A stretch of 6,291 nucleotides of DNA from NCBI GenBank assembly GCA_023386115.1, contig JAEWKL010000663.1, positions 1 to 6,291 of the forward strand. Reading direction: 5' to 3'. A program made the position numbers and the translations under genes. Source of the stretch: Pseudomonadota bacterium. Lineage in GTDB: Bacteria; Pseudomonadota; Alphaproteobacteria; Rhizobiales; Beijerinckiaceae. The notes under the pieces are model-generated. The model was not told where the DNA came from. It made no database searches and worked only from the letters and a program-made list of their open reading frames with translations. This document shows, one piece after another, positions 1 through 5,282 of the stretch. Within the stretch, counting starts at the first letter, position 1, and each line of letters opens with the position of its first letter.

Positions 1-18
1 GCGCTCACTCCGTTCGCC

Positions 19-44
19 ACCCTCCCCCGCAGAGGGGGGAGGGT
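19..44. repeat. GC-rich palindrome, REP-like or terminator-like
   Basis: A perfect 10-bp inverted repeat: left arm ACCCTCCCCC at 19-28, loop GCAGAG at 29-34, right arm GGGGGAGGGT at 35-44. Only two T residues follow, so it is not a classical U-tract terminator. Short palindromes of C-tract/G-tract type are common between genes in GC-rich alphaproteobacteria, so it may be a dispersed repeat that ends or stabilises an mRNA coming from a gene left of the window. No coding sequence is supported in 1-130. Confidence 0.6.
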
Positions 45-65
45 TCATGCTCGGTAACCTCGCGC

Positions 66-108
66 CTGTCTTCCACCGTCACCGTTCAGTCACGCGCACG
101 TGCTGAAT
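66..108 (+). promoter_or_regulatory. Candidate Pho box and -10 upstream of the DUF1045 gene
   Basis: Two 7-base units, CCGTCAC (76-82) and CAGTCAC (87-93), are spaced exactly 11 bases apart. Each matches the PhoB half-site CTGTCAC at 6 of 7 positions. A further CTGTC lies at 66-70, one base out of phase. In PhoB-dependent promoters the box replaces the -35 element and lies about 10 bases before the -10. Here CTGAAT (103-108) sits 9 bases after the box, but matches TATAAT at only 3 positions. The resulting transcript would start near 114-116, just before the AAAAGGAGAA ribosome binding site (117-126). PhoB control fits a phosphonate operon. The site was identified by eye only. Confidence 0.5.
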
Positions 109-130
109 CACGCGGCAAAAGGAGAACCGC

Positions 131-808
131 GTGACCGGCACCCCTCGCTACGCCCTGTACTTCACGCCGAAGCCCGATTCGGACCTCGCCCGCTTCGGCA
201 ACGCCGTGCTGGGCTACGACAATCACACCGGCGCCGAGATCCCCCGCCCGGAAGGGCTGGCCGACCTCGCGGGCGTGACCGACTCCCCACGCCGCTACGG
301 CTTCCACGCCACCCTGAAGGCGCCGATGCGCGTGCGCCCCGGCATGGCCGAAGCCGACCTGCTCGAGGCTGCCGCCGCCCTCGCGGCGGATCACCCGCCG
401 GTCCCGGCCGGTCCCTTGCACGTCGCGACGCTCGGTGCTTTCACGGCGCTGATCCCGCGAGCCGCGCCGCCCGAACTCGGCTTGTTCGCTGCCGAATGCG
501 TCGCCGCCTTCGAGCCGTTCCGCGCGCCCCTTACCGAGGCCGAGTTCGCCCGCCGGCACCCCGAGCGCCTGAGCCCCCGCGGCCGCGCGCTGCTGGCGGC
601 TTGGGGCTACCCGCACGTCTTCGAAGAATTCCGCTTCCACATGACCCTGACCGATGCCCTGCCCGAGGAGGCCCGCGCGCCCTGGCGCGAGCGCCTCGCC
701 GCGGCCTACGGCACGGGCGAACCCCTCACGCTCGACGCCCTGTCGGTCCTGCGCCAGGACGGCTCAGGCCCGTTCCGGGTGGTGCAGCGCATCCCGTTCG
801 GAGGTTGA
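131..808 (+). CDS. DUF1045 / putative phosphonate metabolism protein, 2H phosphoesterase-like
   Basis: A 225-residue probable cytoplasmic protein with no signal peptide or membrane segment. Two HxT-L motifs are visible: H59-A-T61 in the stretch RYGFHATLKAP, and H170-M-T172 in FRFHMTLTDA. Paired HxT/S motifs about 110 residues apart mark the 2H phosphoesterase superfamily, whose two histidines act on cyclic or 2',3'-type phosphodiesters. The family resembles DUF1045 (PF06299) and the TIGR03223 set of uncharacterised proteins found beside C-P lyase genes. The GTG start at 131 is chosen because AAAAGGAGAA lies 4 bases upstream and the N-terminus (RYALYFTP) is typical. The next gene begins 3 bases after the stop, so the two are translationally coupled. 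Inference: it may hydrolyse a cyclic phosphate intermediate of phosphonate breakdown, as PhnP does in Escherichia coli. Substrate and reaction are unproved. Confidence 0.88.
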   Translation: MTGTPRYALYFTPKPDSDLARFGNAVLGYDNHTGAEIPRPEGLADLAGVTDSPRRYGFHATLKAPMRVRPGMAEADLLEAAAALAADHPPVPAGPLHVATLGAFTALIPRAAPPELGLFAAECVAAFEPFRAPLTEAEFARRHPERLSPRGRALLAAWGYPHVFEEFRFHMTLTDALPEEARAPWRERLAAAYGTGEPLTLDALSVLRQDGSGPFRVVQRIPFGG

Positions 809-811
809 TCG

Positions 812-1429
812 ATGGCCGGACAACTCGGGCTCGAACCCGTCATCGACCCGACCGCCCGGGTCAGGGAATGCCGCCTCGGCCGCTATACCGAGATCGGCCC
901 GCGCACGCAGCTCACCGAGACGGTGCTCGACGACTATTCCTACATCGGCAATGACGGCGAGGTGATCTACACCACCATCGGCAAGTTCTGCTCGATCGCC
1001 GCGATGGTGCGGATCAACCCGGGCAACCATCCGATGGAGCGGGCCTCGCAGAGCCACTTCACCTACCGGGCCGCGTCGTACTGGCCCGACGAGGAGAACG
1101 AGCCTGCCTTCTTCGACCGCCGCCGGGCGAGCCCGGTGACCATCGGCCACGACGTCTGGATCGGCCATGGGGTCGTGGTGCTGCCGGGGCGCAGCATCGG
1201 CACCGGTGCCGTGGTCGGGGCGGGCGCGATCGTCACCCGGGACGTCGCGCCCTACACCATCGTGGTCGGCAACCCGGGCAGGCCGGTGCGCCGCCGCTTC
1301 GACGAGGCCACCGCCGAGCGGCTGCTCGCCCTCGCCTGGTGGGATTGGGACCACGACCGGCTGCGCGCCGCCCTCCCGGACTTTCGCCAGCTTCCGATCG
1401 AGGACTTCCTTGATAAGTATGCCGGCTAA
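812..1429 (+). CDS. Hexapeptide-repeat acyltransferase of phosphonate operons (CatB/XAT-like)
   Basis: A 205-residue cytoplasmic protein of left-handed beta-helix type. Imperfect hexapeptide turns run through about residues 8-68 (IDPTARVRECRLG, YIGNDGEVIYTTIGKFCSI). A loop with N72-H73-P74 follows at the place of the catalytic histidine of xenobiotic acetyltransferases. The classical coil TIGHDVWIGHGVVVLPG starts at residue 110 and ends near VVGNPGRPVRRRF. The C-terminal helix has the AWWDWDHDRLRAALP pattern typical of this group. Such enzymes work as trimers and transfer an acyl group, usually from acetyl-CoA, to an amine or hydroxyl. A close family (TIGR03308) is known only from C-P lyase operons. 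The ATG at 812 follows GGAGG (800-804) with 7 bases between, and 3 bases after the upstream stop. Inference: it may N-acetylate aminoalkylphosphonates, a PhnO-like role by an unrelated fold. The substrate is not visible from sequence. Confidence 0.88.
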   Translation: MAGQLGLEPVIDPTARVRECRLGRYTEIGPRTQLTETVLDDYSYIGNDGEVIYTTIGKFCSIAAMVRINPGNHPMERASQSHFTYRAASYWPDEENEPAFFDRRRASPVTIGHDVWIGHGVVVLPGRSIGTGAVVGAGAIVTRDVAPYTIVVGNPGRPVRRRFDEATAERLLALAWWDWDHDRLRAALPDFRQLPIEDFLDKYAG

Positions 1430-1440
1430 GCACTGACGGA

Positions 1441-1474
1441 CTGTCATCCTATCGTCGTTGAACCGGCGTTTACG
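1441..1474 (+). promoter_or_regulatory. Candidate Pho half-site and weak -10 upstream of phnC
   Basis: CTGTCAT at 1441-1447 is an exact PhoB half-site. The unit 11 bases later, TCGTCGT (1452-1458), matches only 4 of 7 positions, so the box is at best one and a half sites. TTTACG (1469-1474) lies 10 bases downstream, where a -10 should be, but matches TATAAT at only 3 positions. The site lies in the 75-base gap between the acyltransferase gene and phnC, and could give phnC an internal phosphate-starvation promoter. Confidence 0.4.
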
Positions 1475-1503
1475 TTCGCCCGAACAGCGAAATCGGGCGA
1501 ACG
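1473..1503. repeat. Perfect 11-bp inverted repeat abutting the phnC start codon
   Basis: Left arm CGTTCGCCCGA (1473-1483), 9-base loop ACAGCGAAA (1484-1492), right arm TCGGGCGAACG (1493-1503). The phnC ATG begins at 1505, so the right arm occupies the normal ribosome-binding region, which has no clear Shine-Dalgarno sequence. It could be an operator for a dimeric regulator or an mRNA hairpin controlling access to the phnC start. It is not followed by T residues and sits before a gene, so a terminator is unlikely. Confidence 0.7.
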
Positions 1504-1504
1504 G

Positions 1505-2320
1505 ATGCTGGTTGTCGAGAATCTCACGCGCCAATACGGGGCGCGCCGTGCCGTGGACGGCGTCAGCCTCTCGATCGAGCGCGGCAGCTTCGTCGGCGTG
1601 ATCGGGCGCTCGGGCGCCGGCAAATCGACCCTGCTGCGGATGCTCAACCGCCTCGCCGACCCGACCGGGGGCCGCATCCTGTTCGACGGCACCGACGTCA
1701 CCGCCCTGCGCGGCAAGGCCCTGCGCGCCTGGCGCGCCCGCTGCGCGATGATCTTCCAGCAGTTCAACCTCGTCGGTCGGCTCGACGTGATGACGAACGT
1801 GCTGATGGGCCGGCTCAACCAAGTGCCGGCGCACCGCTCGCTCCTGAAGCTGTGGAGCGAGGAGGACAAGGCGCTGGCGCTCGCGGCGCTCGAGAATTTC
1901 GACATGGGGGCGTTCGCCGCCAACCGGGCCGACCAGCTCTCCGGCGGCCAGCAGCAGCGGGTCGCCATCGCCCGCGCCCTGGTGCAGGAGCCGGAGATCA
2001 TCCTGGCCGACGAGCCGGTGGCTTCCCTCGATCCCCGCAACACCCGCCTGGTGATGGACGCGCTCGCCGACGCCAACAAGCGCTACGGCATCACCGTCCT
2101 GTGCAACCTGCACTCCCTCGACCTCGCCCGCGCCTATTGCGACCGGCTGATCGGCCTCTCGGCCGGCCGGGTGGTGTTCGACGGCCGCGGCTTCGACCTC
2201 ACCGAGGACGTCGCCCGCACGCTCTACGGGCTCGAGGCCGGCGAGGTGATGGACCGGGGCGAGCCCGAGCCCTTCGCGGCGCCGATCCCGGTCCGCCACG
2301 CCGAGGCGCTGAGCGCCTAG
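1505..2320 (+). CDS. phnC: Phosphonate ABC transporter ATP-binding protein PhnC
   Basis: A 271-residue ATPase that powers the PhnCDE importer from the cytoplasmic face of the inner membrane. All nucleotide-binding motifs are intact: Walker A GRSGAGKST (34-42), Q-loop FQQFNLV (from F84), signature LSGGQQQR (145-152), Walker B IILADE (165-170) with catalytic E170, D-loop SLDP (174-177) and switch histidine H203 in CNLHSLDLA. The length suits PhnC, and the MLMGRL/HRSLLKLW region after the Q-loop is typical of the phosphonate branch. The ATG at 1505 gives the usual N-terminus (MLVVENLTRQYG), although the ribosome binding site is weak and lies inside an inverted repeat. phnD follows after 31 bases. 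The closest functional parallel with this gene order is PhoC of the Sinorhizobium meliloti PhoCDET phosphate/phosphonate transporter. Confidence 0.96.
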   Translation: MLVVENLTRQYGARRAVDGVSLSIERGSFVGVIGRSGAGKSTLLRMLNRLADPTGGRILFDGTDVTALRGKALRAWRARCAMIFQQFNLVGRLDVMTNVLMGRLNQVPAHRSLLKLWSEEDKALALAALENFDMGAFAANRADQLSGGQQQRVAIARALVQEPEIILADEPVASLDPRNTRLVMDALADANKRYGITVLCNLHSLDLARAYCDRLIGLSAGRVVFDGRGFDLTEDVARTLYGLEAGEVMDRGEPEPFAAPIPVRHAEALSA

Positions 2321-2351
2321 GACATTTCACGTTCCAGGAAGGACCTGACCG

Positions 2352-3281
2352 ATGCTGAACCGTCGCACCCTCGTGGGCGCCGCCGCCGCGCTGATGCTCG
2401 CCGCCGGCTCGGCCCTGGCGCAGGACTGGAAGGCCAAGTACCCTGAGATCACCCTCGGCGTGATCCCGGCCGAGAACGCCTCCGGCACCGTCGACCGCTG
2501 GACCCCGCTCACCGCCTACCTCACCAAGGAACTCGGCGTTCCGGTGAAGCTGCGGGTCGCCAACGACTACGCGGCGGTGATCGAGGGCCAGCGCGCCGGC
2601 AACATCCAGATCGCCTTCTACGGCCCGGCCTCCTTCGCCCGCGCCGTCATCACCGGCGTGAAGATCGAGCCGGTGGTGAACCAGAAGCACGAGACCGGCG
2701 TGTCGGGCTACTACTCGGTGATCTACGTGCGTGCCGACAGCCCGTACAAGACGATCGAGGACCTGAAGGGCAAGAGCCTCGCCCTCGTCGACCCGAACTC
2801 GACCTCCGGCAACCAGGCCCCGCGCTTCTTCCTGCACAAGGCCGGCCACGACGTCGACAAGGTCTTCGGCAAGACTTTCTACGCGGGCAGCCACGAGAAC
2901 GCCGTCCTGGCCCTGGCCCAGGGCACCGCGGACGCCGCCGCCAACTTCTGGAATTCCGAGACCGACAGCAACCTGACCCGGATGCTGACCAAGGGCCTGG
3001 TGAAGGACGCCGACGGCAAGCCGCTGAAGCAGTCGGACTTCCGCGTCATCTTCAAGTCCGAGTTCCTGCCCGAGGGCCCGTTCGCGGTCCTGGCCGGCCT
3101 GCCCGACGATCTGAAGGCGACGATCCGCCAGGCGTTCGTCGACCTGCCGACCAAGGACAAGGCCGCCTTCGACAAGCTCTCGGACGGCAAGGACCTCGGC
3201 CTGACCCCGGTGACGCTGAAGGACTACCAGCCGATCATCGAGATGCTCCGCCACAACGACGACCAGCGCAAGCGGTCGTGA
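2352..3281 (+). CDS. phnD: Phosphonate ABC transporter periplasmic substrate-binding protein PhnD
   Basis: A 309-residue exported binding protein. Residues 1-23 form a Sec-type signal peptide (basic MLNRR, hydrophobic core, ALA before Q24). No lipobox cysteine is seen, so the mature protein should be soluble in the periplasm. The mature part has the PhnD-family pattern: ITLGVIPAEN at the N-terminus, FYGPASF (from F89), DPNSTSGN (D147-N154), whose serine/threonine-rich helix start holds the phosphonate oxyanions in this family, and GSHENAVLALAQGTADAAANFWNSE (H181 to E203), which contributes further pocket residues. Ligand preference (2-aminoethylphosphonate, methylphosphonate, phosphite or phosphate) cannot be read safely. 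ATG 2352 follows AGGAAGGA (2336-2343) by 8 bases, a strong site. The hairpins after its stop suggest it is made in excess over the permeases. Confidence 0.95.
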   Translation: MLNRRTLVGAAAALMLAAGSALAQDWKAKYPEITLGVIPAENASGTVDRWTPLTAYLTKELGVPVKLRVANDYAAVIEGQRAGNIQIAFYGPASFARAVITGVKIEPVVNQKHETGVSGYYSVIYVRADSPYKTIEDLKGKSLALVDPNSTSGNQAPRFFLHKAGHDVDKVFGKTFYAGSHENAVLALAQGTADAAANFWNSETDSNLTRMLTKGLVKDADGKPLKQSDFRVIFKSEFLPEGPFAVLAGLPDDLKATIRQAFVDLPTKDKAAFDKLSDGKDLGLTPVTLKDYQPIIEMLRHNDDQRKRS

Positions 3282-3290
3282 GGCGCGCGC

Positions 3291-3310
3291 CCGTCCTCCT
3301 GTGAGGACGG
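3291..3310 (+). terminator. Stem-loop after phnD, likely mRNA stabiliser or attenuator
   Basis: A perfect 8-bp stem, CCGTCCTC (3291-3298) and GAGGACGG (3303-3310), with a 4-base loop CTGT, beginning 9 bases after the phnD stop. No T-run follows, so full termination is doubtful. A hairpin directly after a binding-protein gene and before permease genes commonly protects the upstream mRNA or thins downstream transcription. Confidence 0.5.
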
Positions 3311-3336
3311 CCGAGGGTAACAGAACAGGCGCCGGA

Positions 3337-3366
3337 TCTCCTCTCCCCGCCCGCGGGGAGAGGAGA
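3337..3366. repeat. Perfect 14-bp palindrome in the phnD-phnE gap
   Basis: Left arm TCTCCTCTCCCCGC (3337-3350) and right arm GCGGGGAGAGGAGA (3353-3366) are exact reverse complements around a 2-base centre. As RNA, the loop would open to about 6 bases and leave 12 pairs. The CTCTCCCC/GGGGAGAG composition resembles the dispersed intergenic palindromes of GC-rich alphaproteobacteria and the same kind of C-tract/G-tract element at 19-44. It was probably acquired as a REP-like insertion inside the operon. Confidence 0.65.
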
Positions 3367-3389
3367 GACCTGCGCTCGATTTTCACACC

Positions 3390-3418
3390 GGACCCTCTCC
3401 CAAACGTTGGGGGCGTCC
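3390..3418. repeat. Imperfect stem-loop upstream of the first phnE
   Basis: An inner stem CCCAA (3399-3403) / TTGGG (3407-3411) closes a 3-base loop. Outer arms GGAC (3390-3393) and GTCC (3415-3418) could pair around unpaired bases. This is the third structure in the gap and may be part of the same element as 3337-3366. A TTG codon at 3407, in frame with phnE, falls in this stem, which argues against its use as a start. Confidence 0.35.
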
Positions 3419-3429
3419 CATCCGGCACC

Positions 3430-3433
3430 GGAG
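3430..3433 (+). promoter_or_regulatory. Ribosome binding site that decides the first phnE start
   Basis: GGAG lies 12 bases before GTG 3446. The spacing is a little long, but it is the only Shine-Dalgarno-like sequence near any in-frame start. The alternative TTG at 3407 has none and sits inside a stem-loop. Confidence 0.5.
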
Positions 3434-3445
3434 ACGCAAGCACCC

Positions 3446-4330
3446 GTGCCCGTCCGCATCAACAGATTGCCACCAGAGCGCGAGACGACGCTGCTCGCAA
3501 CCTATGCGGGCTCTGTCGCGTCCACCCGCCTGCGCACGCTCGCGATCGTCGTCGCGATCGTGGCGCTCTATCTCCTGGCCGGCGTGATGGCCGAGGTGCG
3601 GCCGCTCACCTTCCTCGACAATATCCAGAACTTCACCGCCTACATCGCCCAGATCCTGCCGCCGCTCACGCTGGAGACCCTGCCGGCCGACCTCGCGGCC
3701 TGGTACTGGGGCCTGCCGAAATGGCTCTCGCTCCTCGCCGAGACGCTGTTGATGGCCTATCTCGGCACGCTGTTCGGCGGCATCGCGGCCTTCGTCCTCT
3801 GCTTCCTGGCCTCGGCCAACCTGGTGCGCTCGGCGCCCTTGCGCTTCGGCGCCCGGCGCTTCCTGGAAGTGTGCCGCACCGTGCCGGAGGTGGTGTTCGC
3901 CCTCATCTTCGTCATCGCCTTCGGGCTCGGCCCGATGGTCGGGGTGCTGGCGCTCGCCATCCACACCACCGGCGCGCTCGGCAAGCTGTTCTCCGAGGTG
4001 GTCGAGAACATCGACATGAAGCCGGTCGAAGGTCTGACCGGCACCGGCGCGGGCTTCGTCGAGACCGTGCGCTTCGCGGTGGTGCCGCAGGTGCTGTCGA
4101 ACTTCGCCTCCTACGCGCTCCTGCGCTTCGAGATCAACGTGCGCGGCGCCGGGGTGATGGGCTTCGTCGGGGCCGGCGGCATCGGCCAGGAATTCCTGGT
4201 GGCGATCCGCAACTTCTACTACTCGGACGTGAGCGCGATCCTGCTCCTCATCATCCTCACCGTGGTGACGATCGACCTCGCCACCGAGCGCCTGCGCCAC
4301 CACCTCCTCGGCCGGGAGGCCCACGCGTGA
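3446..4330 (+). CDS. phnE: Phosphonate ABC transporter permease PhnE (first copy)
   Basis: A 294-residue inner-membrane permease, one of two that should form the channel of the importer. Hydrophobic spans visible include about 31-49 (LAIVVAIVALYLLAGVM), 98-121, a region around PEVVFALIFVIAFGLGP, and 263-281 near the C-terminus. The cytoplasmic EAA loop that docks on PhnC runs from E184 (EVVENIDMKPVEGLTGTGAG) to about L217 with conserved G201 and P214. The family ending FVGAGGIGQEFLVAIR follows. GTG 3446 is preferred because GGAG precedes it and translation from TTG 3407 would start within a palindromic element. The C-terminus overlaps the next permease by four bases. It resembles PhoE of the S. 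meliloti PhoCDET system. Confidence 0.92.
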   Translation: MPVRINRLPPERETTLLATYAGSVASTRLRTLAIVVAIVALYLLAGVMAEVRPLTFLDNIQNFTAYIAQILPPLTLETLPADLAAWYWGLPKWLSLLAETLLMAYLGTLFGGIAAFVLCFLASANLVRSAPLRFGARRFLEVCRTVPEVVFALIFVIAFGLGPMVGVLALAIHTTGALGKLFSEVVENIDMKPVEGLTGTGAGFVETVRFAVVPQVLSNFASYALLRFEINVRGAGVMGFVGAGGIGQEFLVAIRNFYYSDVSAILLLIILTVVTIDLATERLRHHLLGREAHA

Positions 4331-5196
4331 ACCGCCGCCCGCCCTCTCCCCTCCGTCAGGCGGCGCTCGCCGACCTCGACGGGCTTCGCGCCCGCCACCC
4401 CCAGGTCTTCCGGGTCTCCTGGTCCCGCCGCGCCGCCATCCTCGGCATCCTCGCCCTCGTCGTCGGCCTCGCCGCCTTCGCGATGGTCCGGCTCGACTTC
4501 TCGCTCCTGCGCATCCTCAACGGCCTCCATCGGCTGGGCGACTTCGCCGGCATGATGCTGCCGCCCTCCGCCGGCGGACGTCTCGGCCTGTTCCTGAGCG
4601 CGCTCGGGGAGACCCTGGCGATCGCGTTCCTCGGCACCCTCACGGCGGCCTGCCTCGCCTTCCCGGTGGCGTTCCTCGCCGCCCGCAACGTGGTGCCGGA
4701 CCCCTTCCTGCGCTTCGGGGTGCGCCGCGGCTTCGACGTGATCCGCTCCGTCGACGTGCTGATCTGGGCCTTGATCTGGATCAACGTCGTCGGCCTCGGG
4801 CCGTTCGCCGGCGCGCTCGCCATCGCCTGCTCCGATTTCGGGGCGCTCGGCAAGCTCTTCTCCGAGGCGATCGAGACTGCCGACCGCAAGGCGCAGGAGG
4901 GCGTGACCGCCTCCGGCGGCGGCCGGCTGCACCGGGTGCGCTTCGGCCTGGTGCCGGCGGTGCTGCCGGTGCTGGCAAGCCAGGTTCTGTACTTCTTCGA
5001 GTCGAACACCCGCTCGGCCACCATCATCGGCATCGTCGGGGCCGGCGGCATCGGCCAGTATCTCACCGAGCTGATCCGGGTCTTGGAGATGCAGCAGGTC
5101 GCCGTCCTGGTGCTGATGATCCTCGTCACCGTGGCGCTGATCGACCTCGTCTCGAGCCGCCTGCGCCGGGCGATCATCGGGGCCGCGGCGCACTGA
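4327..5196 (+). CDS. phnE: Phosphonate ABC transporter permease PhnE (second copy)
   Basis: A 289-residue inner-membrane permease paralogous to the preceding one. Both share GLGP, then GALGKLFSE, the EAA loop and VGAGGIGQ. Here the EAA loop begins at E180 (EAIETADRKAQEGVTASGGG) and ends in RVRFGLVPAVLP. The N-terminus is longer and soluble (about 35 residues, LADLDGLRARHPQVF) before the first span at about 36-54. The final span is rich in V, L and I (VAVLVLMILVTVALIDLV). The GTG start overlaps the previous stop as GTGA, with GGGAGG at 4314-4319, 7 bases upstream, so the two permeases are translationally coupled in near-equal amounts. This suits a heterodimeric channel, as in alphaproteobacterial PhnCDE1E2/PhoCDET transporters. 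The frame stays open far upstream to 3301, but that part is only a shadow of the first permease. Confidence 0.93.
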   Translation: MNRRPPSPLRQAALADLDGLRARHPQVFRVSWSRRAAILGILALVVGLAAFAMVRLDFSLLRILNGLHRLGDFAGMMLPPSAGGRLGLFLSALGETLAIAFLGTLTAACLAFPVAFLAARNVVPDPFLRFGVRRGFDVIRSVDVLIWALIWINVVGLGPFAGALAIACSDFGALGKLFSEAIETADRKAQEGVTASGGGRLHRVRFGLVPAVLPVLASQVLYFFESNTRSATIIGIVGAGGIGQYLTELIRVLEMQQVAVLVLMILVTVALIDLVSSRLRRAIIGAAAH

Positions 5197-5212
5197 GGTG
5201 CGCCCCGGCCGT

Positions 5213-5225
5213 GCCCCCTAGGGGC
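5213..5225 (+). terminator. Small GC hairpin after the transport operon
   Basis: GCCCC (5213-5217), loop CTA, GGGGC (5221-5225): a perfect 5-bp stem 17 bases after the second permease stop, followed by CTGATTCC. It contains the palindrome CCCCTAGGGG. The stem is short and there is no U-tract, so it is only a possible terminator for the phn operon, perhaps together with the palindrome at 5239-5268. Confidence 0.3.
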
Positions 5226-5238
5226 CTGATTCCACCGC

Positions 5239-5268
5239 GTTTTCGCGCTTGCGAAGGCGCGCGAAAAC
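5239..5268. repeat. 10-bp inverted repeat between phnE and yebC, with alternative inner hairpin
   Basis: GTTTTCGCGC (5239-5248) and GCGCGAAAAC (5259-5268) are exact reverse complements around a 10-base loop. The loop also offers a competing short hairpin, TTCGC (5242-5246) with GCGAA (5251-5255). Its position between two units and its mixed AT/GC arms fit a transcription barrier or a dispersed palindrome. No T-run follows on either side. Confidence 0.55.
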
Positions 5269-5282
5269 CTGGCGCCGCGCGA

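Noticed and set aside
100..954. Plus-strand open frame overlapping the DUF1045 gene in another frame.
   Set aside because: Arginine/proline/alanine-rich shadow. The GTG 131 frame has the ribosome binding site and the paired HxT motifs.
1473..1503. The inverted repeat before phnC as an intrinsic terminator of the upstream pair.
   Set aside because: There is no T-run after the right arm and the phnC start codon follows at once, so an operator or translational role fits better.
764..2299. Long minus-strand open frame (511 codons) opposite the acyltransferase and phnC genes.
   Set aside because: It is antisense to two genes with clear family motifs. The composition is low-complexity as expected for a GC-rich shadow, and no recognisable domain is present.
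2199..3443. Long minus-strand open frame (414 codons) opposite phnD.
   Set aside because: It is a shadow of phnD and the intergenic palindromes. It shows no domain and implausible residue composition.
3301..5196. A single 631-codon open frame suggesting a fused or extended second permease.
   Set aside because: Its first 342 codons overlap the first phnE out of frame, are rich in R, P, H and G, and show no membrane segments. Real permease sequence begins at GTG 4327 with its own ribosome binding site.
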